Below the pieces are notes generated by a model that ran no database searches, was not told where the DNA came from, and was given only the letters and a program-made list of their open reading frames with translations. Source: Alphaproteobacteria bacterium (GTDB lineage Bacteria; Pseudomonadota; Alphaproteobacteria; Reyranellales; Reyranellaceae). From it: DNA of 64,000 bases. Position numbers and translations under genes: made by a program. The DNA is taken from the NCBI GenBank assembly GCA_016870115.1, contig VGCH01000004.1:62001-126000 (forward strand). Reading direction: 5' to 3'. Position 1 is the first letter of the stretch. Each line of letters opens with the position of its first letter. Below, in pieces: positions 9,215-18,387 of the stretch.

Positions 9215-10167
9215 CGGGCGGCTTCGTACTCGCGGGCCGTTCGCTCGACGAGTTCCGCCACCGACGGAACATCGGCGACACCCGACACCGCGTGGCCCGC
9301 GCTCCAGATGTCCTTCCAGCGCTTGGGGTTCGGCTTGTCGCGCTCGGCGGCGTTGATGTCCTTTGAAATGTCGATCGCGCCGCGTTGCGGCAGGTTGGCG
9401 GGATCGAGGCCCGCCGCCTCGATCGAAGGCCGCAGCATGTTGGTCTCGAGTCCGGTGAAAGCGCGGGTGAGCTGCACGTCGTCGAGCCGGCTCTTCACCA
9501 GCATGTCCTTGTAGCCGTCCTTGGCGAGGCTCTCGCGCGTGGCGATGAAGCGCGTGCCCATGTAGGCGAGGTCGCAGCCCAGCACCTCGGCCGCGCGAAT
9601 GGCGTGGCCGTCGGACATGCCGCCCGCCATCACCACGATCCCATCCCAGAAAGCGCGCACGGCACGGACGAAGGCGAAGGGATTGGCCCAGCCGGTCTGG
9701 CCGCCGGCGCCCGCCGTCAGCAGCACCAGCCCGTCGACGCCCGCCGCCACCGCCTTCTCGGCGTGGCGCACGGAGGCGACATCGGCCAGCACCAGACAGC
9801 CCGCGTCCTTCAACGGCTTCAGAACCGGCTCGGGCGATCCCACCGACGTGATGACCATCGGCATGCGTGCCGCGATCACGGCGGCGAGGTCGTCGGGCAC
9901 GCGCGGGTTCGAGCGGTGCACGATCAGGTTGGGGCAGAGCGGCGCCGGCGCGCGACCCGTCGCGTCGGCGGCGCGTGCGAGATCGTCGTTCATGCCGGCG
10001 AGCCACTGCTTCAGCTCGTCCGGCGTGCGGCAGTTGGCGGTCGGAAAGGACCCGATCACGCCCGCGCGACAAGCGGCCGTGACCAGCGCCGGCCCCGACA
10101 CCAGAAACATCGGGGCCGCGATCAGCGGCAGGCGAAGCCTCGCCCGCAGCTCGGGAGGAAGGCCCAC
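9202..10167 (-). CDS. Nitronate monooxygenase family flavoprotein
   Basis: The 321-residue TIM-barrel protein matches the 2-nitropropane dioxygenase/nitronate monooxygenase family. It has an N-terminal LPLIAAPMFLVSGP, a central VAAGVDGLVLLTAGAGGQTG with FMN-phosphate contacts (residues 145-164), VVMAGGMSDG and an AYMGTRFIAT motif. The enzymes oxidise alkyl nitronates using FMN and oxygen; some family members instead act as enoyl reductases. It is 3 bases from the GST gene transcribed ahead of it, so the two form a unit. Confidence 0.88.
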   Translation of the reverse strand: MGLPPELRARLRLPLIAAPMFLVSGPALVTAACRAGVIGSFPTANCRTPDELKQWLAGMNDDLARAADATGRAPAPLCPNLIVHRSNPRVPDDLAAVIAARMPMVITSVGSPEPVLKPLKDAGCLVLADVASVRHAEKAVAAGVDGLVLLTAGAGGQTGWANPFAFVRAVRAFWDGIVVMAGGMSDGHAIRAAEVLGCDLAYMGTRFIATRESLAKDGYKDMLVKSRLDDVQLTRAFTGLETNMLRPSIEAAGLDPANLPQRGAIDISKDINAAERDKPNPKRWKDIWSAGHAVSGVADVPSVAELVERTAREYEAARQGA

Positions 10168-10170
10168 CGC

Positions 10171-10797
10171 TCAGGCCGCGGCGGCGAGGCCCTCTTTCTC
10201 CGGGACGCGCTTCACCGCCGGACGCGCCTTCATGCGGGCATAGTGCGCGGCGACGTTGGCGGGCAGCGGCATCTTCATGCGGCCGGCGGCCCAGAACGAG
10301 ACGTAGAAGAGCGCCGCATCGGCGATCGAGAACGAGCCGGTCAGGTACTCCTTGCCGGCCAGCGCCTTGTCCATCAGCGCAAGACCCTTCTCGAAGATCT
10401 CCTTGCCGCGCGCCTTCACCTTATCGTGGTCGGCTTCGGTGAAAGCGTAGTTGCCCGGGCGGAACATGCGCGAGAAGCCGTGCATGTGCATGGTGGACAC
10501 GACGAAATCCATCGCCTCCAGCGCCCGCGCCTCGCCGTCGGCGTCGGCCGGCAGCAGCTTCTTGTCGGGGTTGGTCCGCGCCAGCCACACCGCGATCGCG
10601 GGGAACTCGGTCAGGACCGAGCCGTCGTCGCGCTGCAGCGTCGGCACCTTGGACTTCGGATTGAGCTTCACGAAATCGGGGCCGTACTGTTCCTGCTTGG
10701 CACCATCGATGCGCTGGGCCTCGAACGGCTTGCCAATTTCTTCCAGGATGACGTGGATACCGACCGAGCAGGCGCCCGGCATATAGTAGAGTTTCAT
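10171..10797 (-). CDS. Glutathione S-transferase (beta-class-like)
   Basis: The 208-residue protein has an N-terminal thioredoxin fold, MKLYYMPGACSVGIHVILEE, with the cysteine expected in beta-class GSTs at position 10. A cis-proline region (SKVPTLQRDDGSVLTEFPAI) binds glutathione. An all-helical C-terminal domain contains the N-capping motif SIADAALF. It conjugates or reduces electrophiles with glutathione in the cytoplasm. It is probably cotranscribed with the nitronate monooxygenase gene. Confidence 0.9.
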   Translation of the reverse strand: MKLYYMPGACSVGIHVILEEIGKPFEAQRIDGAKQEQYGPDFVKLNPKSKVPTLQRDDGSVLTEFPAIAVWLARTNPDKKLLPADADGEARALEAMDFVVSTMHMHGFSRMFRPGNYAFTEADHDKVKARGKEIFEKGLALMDKALAGKEYLTGSFSIADAALFYVSFWAAGRMKMPLPANVAAHYARMKARPAVKRVPEKEGLAAAA

Positions 10798-10905
10798 CTG
10801 AGCCTCGTTGGAGCGGGTGGTGAACCGGAGAAGCGTAGAGCAGATCGCGCGCCGCCGGAAAGCCCCGCCGGTCCTCTTCTCGCACGGCAGAACGGAGCCT
10901 TCGCC

Positions 10906-11679
10906 ATGACCGCCCCCTCGCTTCGCGCCCTTCTCACCCGCCCCGGACCCAAGGTCGGCACGTTCTTATTCGAGTTCGCGACGCCCGGCATCGGCCAGAT
11001 CGTGAAGGCGGCTGGCGCCGACTTCGCGGTGCTCGACATGGAGCATACCGGCTTCGGTTTCGACACCGTGCGGGCGACGGTGAAGTCGCTCCAGGCGGCC
11101 GAGCTGCCCTGCGTCGTGCGCGTGCCCTCGCAGGCGCGCCATCACGTCTCGCGCGCGCTCGATGCCGGCGCGGACGGCGTCATGGTGCCCATCGTCTCCT
11201 CGGTCGATCAGGCCAAGGCGATCCTGCAGGCCGCCAAGTACTGGCCGCTCGGCACACGCGGTGTCGCGCTCGGCCTCGCGCACGAGCGCTACGCGCGACG
11301 CAGCGAGCCCCTGCTAAAGCGCTTTGCCGAGCAGAACGATCGCACCGTCGTCATCCTGCAGATCGAGGATGGGCGCGGCGCGGAGGCGGCCGACGCGATC
11401 GCGGCGTTGCCGGGCGTCGACATGCTGTGGCTTGGCCACAACGACCTCTCGGTCGCCCTCGACAAGCCGGGCGCCTTCGACGATCCGGCCTTCACCGCCG
11501 CCGAACAGGCGATGCTCGCGGCCTGCCGCAAACGGGGCAAGGCGGCGGGTCGGCTGGCGGTCGATGCCGCCGAGGCGAAGCGCTTCACCGGTATGGGCTA
11601 CGACTTCGTGTCGATCTCGGGCGATGTCTGGTTGCTGCAATCCGCGCTCGCTGCCGGCATCGCCACCGTCAAGGGATGA
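10906..11679 (+). CDS. HpcH/HpaI family aldolase (class II), copy 1
   Basis: The 257-residue product has the HpcH/HpaI TIM-barrel layout: VGTFLFEFATPGI at the start, DFAVLDMEHTGFGFDT near residues 42-57, the conserved acid/metal segment VVILQIEDGRGAEAAD, and MLWLGHNDLS. These enzymes cleave 2-keto-3-deoxy (hydroxy) acids into pyruvate and an aldehyde using a divalent metal. The ATG at 10906 is chosen because the longer open frame upstream only shadows the opposite-strand genes. The 3' end overlaps the convergent P450 gene by 11 bases. A paralogue lies at 39639-40406. Confidence 0.88.
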   Translation: MTAPSLRALLTRPGPKVGTFLFEFATPGIGQIVKAAGADFAVLDMEHTGFGFDTVRATVKSLQAAELPCVVRVPSQARHHVSRALDAGADGVMVPIVSSVDQAKAILQAAKYWPLGTRGVALGLAHERYARRSEPLLKRFAEQNDRTVVILQIEDGRGAEAADAIAALPGVDMLWLGHNDLSVALDKPGAFDDPAFTAAEQAMLAACRKRGKAAGRLAVDAAEAKRFTGMGYDFVSISGDVWLLQSALAAGIATVKG

Positions 11680-12871
11680 GCCGCACCGGCACTTGCCGAA
11701 AACCACGAATGAAGTTCGAGTAGCTGCGCACCGGCGGCCCGGCGAGCTCGAACCGCAGATCGCGGGCGAGAATCTCCTCCCACAGGATGCGCAGCTGCAG
11801 CTCGGCGAGGCGATCGCCGACGCAGCGATGGATGCCGGCGCCGAAGGCGAGATGCTGGCGGGCCTTCGGCCGGTCGACGATGAAGCGGTCGGGCTCGGCA
11901 ATCGCGCGCTCGCAGCGATTGCCCGAGATGTACCACATGACCACCTTGTCGCCGCGCCGCAGGGTCTTGCCCCCGAGCTCGAGATCGCGCGTCGCGGTGC
12001 GGCGCATATGGATCACCGAGGTGTGAAGGCGGATCATCTCGGGCACGAGACTCGCCACCAGCGCGGGGTTGGCCCGGAGCTTGCGGTCCTCATCGGGATT
12101 GGCCAGCAGCGCGAGCAGGCCGCCACTCATCGTGTGGCGCGTGGTGTCGTTGCCGCCCACGATCAGGAGCGCGAAGTTGCCGATGAACTCGCGGGTCGGC
12201 ATGTTCCGAGTCGCCTCGCCATGCGCCAGCATCGACACCAGATCGAAGCGCGGCGGCTGATCGGCCCGCACCTTCCACAATTCCGTCATCGCGGCCGCCA
12301 TCTGCCCCAGCTCGGCCATGCGCTGGGCGTTGGACTTCACCACCGCCTCGGGGTCCGCGACATTCGCGATCGCCACATCGGACCACCAGGTCAGCTTGCG
12401 CCGCTCGGCCTGCGGGAAGTCGAACAGGGTCGCCAGCATCATGGCGGTCAGCTCGCTCGACACCCGGTCAGCGAAGTCGAAGACGTCGCCCCGTGGCAGA
12501 CCATCCAGGACCTGACGGGTGCGCTCACGGATCAGGCCCTCGAAGTTGGCCAGGTTCGAGGGCGCCACGATCGGCGCCACCGTGCGGCGCTGGGCGGTGT
12601 GGCGCGGCGGGTCCATGCGGATGAAGTTGGGCAGCTCCTCGCCCTGTGGCTGGTCCTGGATCTGGATGCCGCCCAACGTCGAGTCCGACGAGAACGCCGC
12701 GTGATCGAGCTCGACCGCCATGATGTCGGCGTAGCGCGTCACCGACCAGTATGGGCCATAGGCGCTGTCGGGGCAGAGATGCACGGGGTCTTCCGCCCGC
12801 AGACGCGCGAACAGAGGCGCCCATCGGTCGTCGCGGTAGAGCTCAGGTTTGCTGACGTCGATCGGTTCCAA
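11669..12871 (-). CDS. Cytochrome P450
   Basis: A 400-residue soluble bacterial P450 with all hallmarks. The I-helix oxygen-activation motif is GGNDTT (239-244), the ExxR is EMIR (278-281), and the heme loop is FGAGIHRCVG with the thiolate Cys350. It hydroxylates an unknown small substrate using electrons from a ferredoxin/ferredoxin reductase, neither of which is encoded nearby. It has no membrane anchor. The start codon is preceded by a leader with a long inverted repeat (12897-12928). Confidence 0.95.
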   Translation of the reverse strand: MEPIDVSKPELYRDDRWAPLFARLRAEDPVHLCPDSAYGPYWSVTRYADIMAVELDHAAFSSDSTLGGIQIQDQPQGEELPNFIRMDPPRHTAQRRTVAPIVAPSNLANFEGLIRERTRQVLDGLPRGDVFDFADRVSSELTAMMLATLFDFPQAERRKLTWWSDVAIANVADPEAVVKSNAQRMAELGQMAAAMTELWKVRADQPPRFDLVSMLAHGEATRNMPTREFIGNFALLIVGGNDTTRHTMSGGLLALLANPDEDRKLRANPALVASLVPEMIRLHTSVIHMRRTATRDLELGGKTLRRGDKVVMWYISGNRCERAIAEPDRFIVDRPKARQHLAFGAGIHRCVGDRLAELQLRILWEEILARDLRFELAGPPVRSYSNFIRGFRQVPVRLIP

Positions 12872-12896
12872 ACGGCCCTCCCTGAGAGCGCCATTC

Positions 12897-12928
12897 TGGC
12901 GGGCTTTCGCGGTGGACCAAGCCCGCCA
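12897..12928. repeat. Perfect 10-bp inverted repeat in the P450-kup intergenic region
   Basis: TGGCGGGCTT (12897-12906) and AAGCCCGCCA (12919-12928) are exact inverted copies around a 12-base loop, starting 26 bases upstream of the P450 start. It has no T-run on either side, so it is more likely an operator or a 5'-leader hairpin than a terminator. The rest of this 180-base divergent gap shows a -35-like TTGACA around 12983 facing kup, with no convincing -10. Confidence 0.45.
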
Positions 12929-13051
12929 AACCGCGCCGCGAAGTCAAGAACAATAGGGGTACAAACGCGCGATTTGGAGCGTTGACAGGCTGAGGCCTCG
13001 GGCGCAAATCGACGCCCCGCGACCGCACGTCGATCGCGCCCAAACACCCCC

Positions 13052-15028
13052 ATGCCCCCCTCCGACCCGACCCCCACGGCGCCCGACGCTGCCCCGACTC
13101 CCGCCCCCCCGGCGGCGACGGCGGCCAGCAACGGGCACGCCAATGGCAACGGCCACCATGACCCGCACAAGGGTCCGCTGGCCCCGCTGGTGTTGGGCGC
13201 TCTCGGGATCGTGTTCGGCGACATCGGCACCAGCCCGCTCTACGCGGTCAGAGAGTCGTTCGGCCCCAACGCGAACCTGACCCCGACGCCCGAGCATGTG
13301 CTCGGAGTGCTCTCGATCATCTTCTGGTCGATCACGCTGATCGTCACCCTGAAATACATCGTCCTGGTGCTGCGTGCCGACAACAAGGGCGAAGGCGGCG
13401 TGCTGGCGCTGGCCTCGCTCGCGAGCCAAGGCATTCCACGCAACGCCCGGCGCTGGCGTCGGTCGGTCATGGTTCTGGCCGTCATCGGGCTCGCGCTCTT
13501 CTACGGCGACTCGATCGTCACCCCGGCGGTTTCCGTGCTCTCGGCGGTCGAGGGGCTTGAGGTAATCGAGCCCGGCCTCAAGCCGCTGGTCGTTCCGATC
13601 GCCCTGATCATTCTTGTCGGCCTCTTCTCGTTCCAGTCGCGCGGCACCGCGCGTGTGGGACGCCTGTTCGGGCCGGTGATGGTGGTGTGGTTCTTCGTGC
13701 TGGGGGTGCTGGGACTCTGGCAGATCGTGAAGCATCCCGGGGTGCTCGCGGCGCTGTCGCCGCACTACGCGCTCGACCTCATCCAGGACCGCGGCCTCGC
13801 CATGTTCCTGCCGCTGGGCGCGATGGTGCTCGCCGTGACCGGCGCCGAGGCGATCTATACGGACATGGGACATTTCGGCCGGCGGCCGATCCGGATCGCC
13901 TGGCTCGGCGTCTGCATGCCCGGCCTGATCCTGAACTATTTCGGCCAGGGCGCGTTGATCATCGCCGACCCCGAGGTGGCCTCGCAGGTCTTCTTCGAGC
14001 TGGTGCCAAAGGACGGCGTTATCTTTCTCGTCCTGCTCTCGACCGCCGCGACCGTGATCGCGTCGCAGGCGGTGATCTCCGGGGTCTTCTCGCTCACCCG
14101 GCAGGCGATCCAGCTCGGGTATCTGCCGCGCATGGATGTGCGCCACACGTCGGAGACCGAGATCGGACAGATCTACATTCCGCGCATGAATTGGCTGGTG
14201 ATGGCCGGCGTCGTGGCGCTGGTCGTGGGTTTCGGCTCGTCCAGCAAGCTGGTGGGCGCCTACGGCCTCGCGGTGACCGGCGCGATGCTGGTCGATGCCG
14301 CGCTCGCGACGATCGTCGCCGTGCTGGTCTGGCGCTGGTCGTGGCCGGCCGCGGTGGCGACGTTTGGTCTGCTGGCGATCCCCGAAGCCTGCTACTTCAT
14401 CGCCAACCTTCTCAAGATACCGGCCGGTGGCTGGCTGCCGCTGCTGGTGGCGGTGCTGGTGTTCTACACCGTCGCGACCTGGCGCCGCGGCCGGACGATC
14501 GTCGTGCGCGAGCTCTATGACGGCTCGCTGCCGCTGAAGCAGTTTCTGGACCACATGGAGCGGGCGCCTGATCGCGTCGCCGGCACGGCCGTTTTCCTCA
14601 CCAACGATGCGACCTCGACGCCACCCGCCTTCCTGCACAACCTCAAGCACAACAAAGTGCTGCACGAGCGCATCATCATCCTGCAGGTCGACACGGTGGA
14701 CGAGCCGCGCGTGCCGGCGGCCCGCCGCGTCGAGGTCGAACGCCTGGGCAAGGGCTTCTACACGGTGGTCGCGCGCTACGGCTTCATGGAGCAGCCCGAC
14801 GTGCCGGCGGCGCTGCGCGCCTGTCGGCCGCACGGCATCGCCTACGACGAAATGGAAACGAGCTTCTTCCTCGGACGCGAGACGCTGGTCCCGGCGTCGC
14901 GCTCGGAGCTCGGGGTCTGGCGGCAAGCCTGGTTCATCTCGCTGTCGCACACCGCGTCGGCGACCAAGATCTTCTTCCGCATCCCGCCCAACCGGGCGAT
15001 CGAACTCGGCAACCAGATCCAGGTGTAG
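13052..15028 (+). CDS. kup: Potassium uptake protein Kup
   Basis: The 658-residue protein has a Pro/Ala-rich and His-containing cytoplasmic N-terminus (about 45 residues), then the Kup signature LGALGIVFGDIGTSPLYA. About 12 membrane segments follow to residue ~460, and then a cytoplasmic C-terminal domain. Conserved features include NKGEGGVLALASL, YGDSIVTPAVSVLSA and TGAEAIYTDMGHFG. Kup is a K+/H+ symporter of the inner membrane, active at low pH or low potassium. A GNAT gene begins 3 bases after its stop. Confidence 0.96.
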   Translation: MPPSDPTPTAPDAAPTPAPPAATAASNGHANGNGHHDPHKGPLAPLVLGALGIVFGDIGTSPLYAVRESFGPNANLTPTPEHVLGVLSIIFWSITLIVTLKYIVLVLRADNKGEGGVLALASLASQGIPRNARRWRRSVMVLAVIGLALFYGDSIVTPAVSVLSAVEGLEVIEPGLKPLVVPIALIILVGLFSFQSRGTARVGRLFGPVMVVWFFVLGVLGLWQIVKHPGVLAALSPHYALDLIQDRGLAMFLPLGAMVLAVTGAEAIYTDMGHFGRRPIRIAWLGVCMPGLILNYFGQGALIIADPEVASQVFFELVPKDGVIFLVLLSTAATVIASQAVISGVFSLTRQAIQLGYLPRMDVRHTSETEIGQIYIPRMNWLVMAGVVALVVGFGSSSKLVGAYGLAVTGAMLVDAALATIVAVLVWRWSWPAAVATFGLLAIPEACYFIANLLKIPAGGWLPLLVAVLVFYTVATWRRGRTIVVRELYDGSLPLKQFLDHMERAPDRVAGTAVFLTNDATSTPPAFLHNLKHNKVLHERIIILQVDTVDEPRVPAARRVEVERLGKGFYTVVARYGFMEQPDVPAALRACRPHGIAYDEMETSFFLGRETLVPASRSELGVWRQAWFISLSHTASATKIFFRIPPNRAIELGNQIQV

Positions 15029-15031
15029 GCG

Positions 15032-15436
15032 ATGGTCGAAACGGTCTATGCGCGCGAGGACTTCCTCGGCGCCGATGAATACATCGCGGTCGTCCGCGCC
15101 TCCGGTCTGAATCGCCCGGTGGACGATCGCGGCCGCGTCGAGCGCATGCTGGCTCATGCCAACCTGATCCTGACGGCGCGCCAGGACGGAAAGTTGGTGG
15201 GCTTCGCGCGCTCGCTGACCGATTTCTGCTTCTGCTGCTACCTCTCCGACCTCGCGGTCGACCGCGCCTGCCAGGGGCAGGGCATCGGCAAGCACCTGAT
15301 CGAGGAGACCCGCAAACAGGCGGGGGGCGCGCAAACCACCACGCTGCTGCTCTCCGCGCCCGGCGCCCTGAGCTTCTACCGCGCCATCCCGATGCCGCAG
15401 GCCGACAACTGCTTCCTGTATCGCCGCTCGGCGTAA
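15032..15436 (+). CDS. GNAT-family N-acetyltransferase
   Basis: The 134-residue protein has the acetyl-CoA-binding motif A region YLSDLAVDRACQGQGIGKHL (residues 70-89), containing the Q-x-x-G-x-G/A pyrophosphate loop (Q-G-Q-G-I-G). The C-terminal FYRAIPM fits the end of the fold. The acceptor substrate is unknown. It is tightly coupled to kup (3-base gap), so it is probably coexpressed. It faces the convergent hydantoinase gene 13 bases away. Confidence 0.88.
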   Translation: MVETVYAREDFLGADEYIAVVRASGLNRPVDDRGRVERMLAHANLILTARQDGKLVGFARSLTDFCFCCYLSDLAVDRACQGQGIGKHLIEETRKQAGGAQTTTLLLSAPGALSFYRAIPMPQADNCFLYRRSA

Positions 15437-15449
15437 GGGGCGGTCGGCC

Positions 15450-17006
15450 TCAGACGCCGGCCGCGACGTCGCCCACCACGCGCACCCGCACGCGCACCGA
15501 GTTGCCCGGCAGATAGGCGATCGGCATGTCCTCGGTCTCGATGGTCTGAAGCGTGGCGCGCGCCGCGCCCGCGGCCACCGCGCGATCGGCGGCAATGCCA
15601 CGGGCCGCCTCGATCGCGTCGGCACGGCTCAAGTCGCGGAAAATCTGGTCGCATTCCCCGGAAACCTGCGCGATGGCGGCGCCCACGGCGTTGGCGCAGT
15701 CGCCGTGCGGCACATGGATCACCCGGCTGACACCCGGCAAGCGTTCCGGCACCAGAAACGCGCCGCCGCCGACCGCGATCAGAGCCACATCGCCCGCATC
15801 GGTCTTCATGCGATCAATCGCCTCCTCGGCGAGCCGCCCCGCCTCGGCGAAGACGCGCCGGCAGGTGGCGGCATCGAGGTGCGCCACGCGGCCGCGCTCG
15901 CCGAGCGTCAGCACGCCCGCCGCGATCGCGACATCGGTCGTTGTAAGCTGACCGCCCCCGAACGCGACGCCGTCGCGCAGCAGGCGGTAGCCGACCGACA
16001 CCGGTCCGACCTTGAGCGGATCGAGCGAGACGTGGCTGCCGCCGCCCAGTCCGATCGACAGCAGATCGGGCATGCGAAAGAGCGTGCGCACGCCCCCCAC
16101 CTGCACGACCGAATTGGCCTCGCGTGGGAAGCCGTGGCGCAACTGGCCGACATCGGTGGTGGTGCCGCCGACATCGATCACCATCGCGTCCTGGAGGCCC
16201 GAGAGATAGGCGGCGCCGCGCATGGAGTTGGTGGCGCCGGAGGCGAAGCTGTAGACCGGCAGCCGGCGGGCGAGCCCGGCCTCGGCGACGGTGCCGTCGT
16301 TCTGGGTGATGAAAAGCGGTGCGGCGATTCCGGAATCCGCTATCGCGCGCTCATAGGCGGCGATGGTGTCGCGAGCGAGGTCGGCCAGGGCCGCGTTCAA
16401 CAACCCGGCATTCTCCCGCTCGAGCAGCCCGATGCGCCCAAGGTCTGACGAGCAGGTAATGGCGGCGTCTGGCAGTTCGGCCGCCACCAGTTCGGCCGCC
16501 CGCCGCTCGTGCGAGGAGTCGAGCGGCGAGAAGATCGCCGAGATCGCGACGGCGCGCAGGCCGAGCCGCTTCATCTCGCGCGCCGCTGCGATCACCGCGG
16601 CCTCGTCCAGCGGCATGAAGGGCCGCCCGTCGTACTCGTGGCCGCCCTCGACCATCCAGACACCGCCGCGCACCAGCGCCGCCAGATCTTCCGGCCAGTC
16701 ACAGAATGGCGGCAACGAGGCCGACGCCGGCATGCCGAGCCGCAGTGCGGCCACACGCGTCATGTGCCGGCGTTGCACGACGGCGTTGATGAAATGCGTC
16801 GTGCCGATCATCACGCCATCGATGCGCTTGGCCTTGCCGGCGCCGTCTTTCAGGACGCCGGTCGAGGCCAGCCGCGCCAGCGCGTCGAGAATGCCGCCGG
16901 TCACATCCTCGCTGGTCGGTGCCTTGACCGCGCCCGCGACCTTGCCGTCCTCGATCAGGACGGCGTCGGTGTTGGTGCCGCCAACGTCGATGCCGATGCG
17001 TCTCAT
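15450..17006 (-). CDS. Hydantoinase/oxoprolinase family protein (HyuA-like)
   Basis: The 518-residue protein begins MRRIGIDVGGTNTDAVLIEDG, the phosphate-1 loop of the ASKHA ATPase fold used by ATP-dependent hydantoinases and 5-oxoprolinase. A second nucleotide-binding segment (AMVIDVGGTTTDVGQLRHG) lies near residue 273 and SIGLGGGSHVSLDPLKVGP follows. It likely opens a cyclic amide with ATP. A HyuB partner is not in the window; instead the gene overlaps DUF917 by 4 bases (ATGA), a frequent pairing. It is the last gene of the minus-strand locus that starts with an ABC importer near 24.2 kb. Confidence 0.9.
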   Translation of the reverse strand: MRRIGIDVGGTNTDAVLIEDGKVAGAVKAPTSEDVTGGILDALARLASTGVLKDGAGKAKRIDGVMIGTTHFINAVVQRRHMTRVAALRLGMPASASLPPFCDWPEDLAALVRGGVWMVEGGHEYDGRPFMPLDEAAVIAAAREMKRLGLRAVAISAIFSPLDSSHERRAAELVAAELPDAAITCSSDLGRIGLLERENAGLLNAALADLARDTIAAYERAIADSGIAAPLFITQNDGTVAEAGLARRLPVYSFASGATNSMRGAAYLSGLQDAMVIDVGGTTTDVGQLRHGFPREANSVVQVGGVRTLFRMPDLLSIGLGGGSHVSLDPLKVGPVSVGYRLLRDGVAFGGGQLTTTDVAIAAGVLTLGERGRVAHLDAATCRRVFAEAGRLAEEAIDRMKTDAGDVALIAVGGGAFLVPERLPGVSRVIHVPHGDCANAVGAAIAQVSGECDQIFRDLSRADAIEAARGIAADRAVAAGAARATLQTIETEDMPIAYLPGNSVRVRVRVVGDVAAGV

Positions 17007-18085
17007 GACTGGAACACGCTGCGGAACTCGATGTCGTAGCCGAACGCGCGGGGGCCGACATGCTGCAGCCCCTTGGGCGTGAGGAACACCGGCGGGGGCG
17101 GCAGCGCGATCACCGTCACGCGCTGACCGTAGCGGATGGTCTCAGTGCCGACCGCCTCGCCCGACACGCTGTCGAGCACGCAAATGAGATCGGGCGACAT
17201 GGCGACGGGCTGGCCGTCGAGCCAGGCCACGATCCACTCGTTCTGGAAGGCGATTTCCATCGCCGCACCGCGCCACGTGTCCATGCCGTCGAAGCGGGTG
17301 CGGCCGCGCAGGAAGCCTTCCGTGGCGCGACGCTCGACATCGACCACCTTGCCGCGGAACAGCAGCTTGCCCGGCTCGACGGCGAGGATGGCGGCGATCG
17401 GATCCTCATGCCGGCGCTGCGCCTCGCGCACCGCGCGGCCGATAGCAATCGCCTTGGTGGTCGTGCCGTGGATGCCCCAGCGCTTGACCTCCGCGCCGGT
17501 GCGCGGCGCCTTGCAGGTCGAAGCGATGGAGCCGTACTCGACGCAGATCTTGCGGCTCACGCGTTCCATCCACTTCCAGGTCGGAACGCTCTCCACCACC
17601 GACTCAAGACCGCGCACATCCACCGTGGTAAGCGGGCAAGGCTGCAGATCGCCAACCGCGACGGAGGTCATCTGCGCCTCGGGGTAGGCGCGGCCCATCA
17701 TGTCGGAATCGATTACCGGGCGATCGAGATGGGCCGCTGCCATCAGCGGCTGGATCGAGTTTCCGCCACCGATCTCGAGCGCCATGATGCCGGCGAAGCG
17801 GTGGCCGGTGTGGCGCTCCATCAGCGAGACCGCGCGGGCGATGGTGCGGCTGTCGGTGAGCCGCTCCTGCCCCACCAGCGGCGCACCCATGTTCGATACG
17901 GCGGCGACCCAGTCATCGTCGGCCAGATCGTGCGGCGACATCAGGCGCACGCGATGGCCTTCGCGATAGAGTGCGCGCATGTTGAGGAGCCCGAGATAGG
18001 GGCTGCCGCCACCGCCCGTGCCGAGAACCCAGGCGCCGACCGCCAGCGCCTCGATGTCGTCGAGCGTGATCTCCCGCAACGCCAT
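17003..18085 (-). CDS. DUF917 protein (S-methyl-thiohydantoin desulfurase-like)
   Basis: The 360-residue product is a typical DUF917 protein: LDDIEALAVGAWVLGTGGGG at the N-terminus, VSNMGAPLVGQERL near residue 63 and ALEIGGGNSIQPLMAAA near 100. Members of the family include S-methyl thiohydantoin desulfurases, and many sit next to hydantoinase-like genes, as here. This suggests action on a hydantoin-type ring, but the substrate is not shown by the sequence. The start is cleanly set by the family N-terminus. Translation is coupled to the hydantoinase gene. Confidence 0.85.
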   Translation of the reverse strand: MALREITLDDIEALAVGAWVLGTGGGGSPYLGLLNMRALYREGHRVRLMSPHDLADDDWVAAVSNMGAPLVGQERLTDSRTIARAVSLMERHTGHRFAGIMALEIGGGNSIQPLMAAAHLDRPVIDSDMMGRAYPEAQMTSVAVGDLQPCPLTTVDVRGLESVVESVPTWKWMERVSRKICVEYGSIASTCKAPRTGAEVKRWGIHGTTTKAIAIGRAVREAQRRHEDPIAAILAVEPGKLLFRGKVVDVERRATEGFLRGRTRFDGMDTWRGAAMEIAFQNEWIVAWLDGQPVAMSPDLICVLDSVSGEAVGTETIRYGQRVTVIALPPPPVFLTPKGLQHVGPRAFGYDIEFRSVFQS

Positions 18086-18147
18086 GTGTCAAACTCCCCT
18101 TGCGCGCCCCAACCTAGCATCGCTTGAGCGAGCGAGGGAACGACGCG

Positions 18148-18387
18148 GTGACGGACCGGCTGATCCGTATCGCCGCGCTGTGCGGAAGCCTGCGCACGGC
18201 CTCCTTCGATCCCTTGACGGTGGCCGCGGTCGCGACGAGGTCGCGGCTGTCTCCGAACAGCGCGTCCCAGCGCGAGGGCGCGACCTCCGAAGCGGTGGTC
18301 ATCGCATTCGCGACTCGCATGGCGCCCTCCGGACCGCTGGGAGATACCTTGGGGCGATCCGGCGGGCGGCGCCTTGATCTGGATTAG
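18148..18387 (+). pseudogene. Possible N-terminal relic of an NAD(P)H-dependent FMN reductase
   Basis: From a GTG at 18148, preceded by GAGGGA, the first 20 codons read VTDRLIRIAALCGSLRTASF. This is the beta-1/phosphate-loop start of NADPH-dependent FMN reductases (I-x-x-L-x-G-S-L-R-x-x-S). After this the homology stops abruptly and the frame runs on to 18387 with no recognisable sequence. It lies in the otherwise empty 298-base gap between DUF917 and the FAD monooxygenase. I read it as the stump of a deleted gene; chance similarity cannot be excluded because the match is short. Confidence 0.35.

Noticed and set aside
12944-15625. An 893-codon minus-strand frame opposite kup
   Set aside because: Antisense shadow of kup and GNAT; no recognisable fold and no ribosome site.
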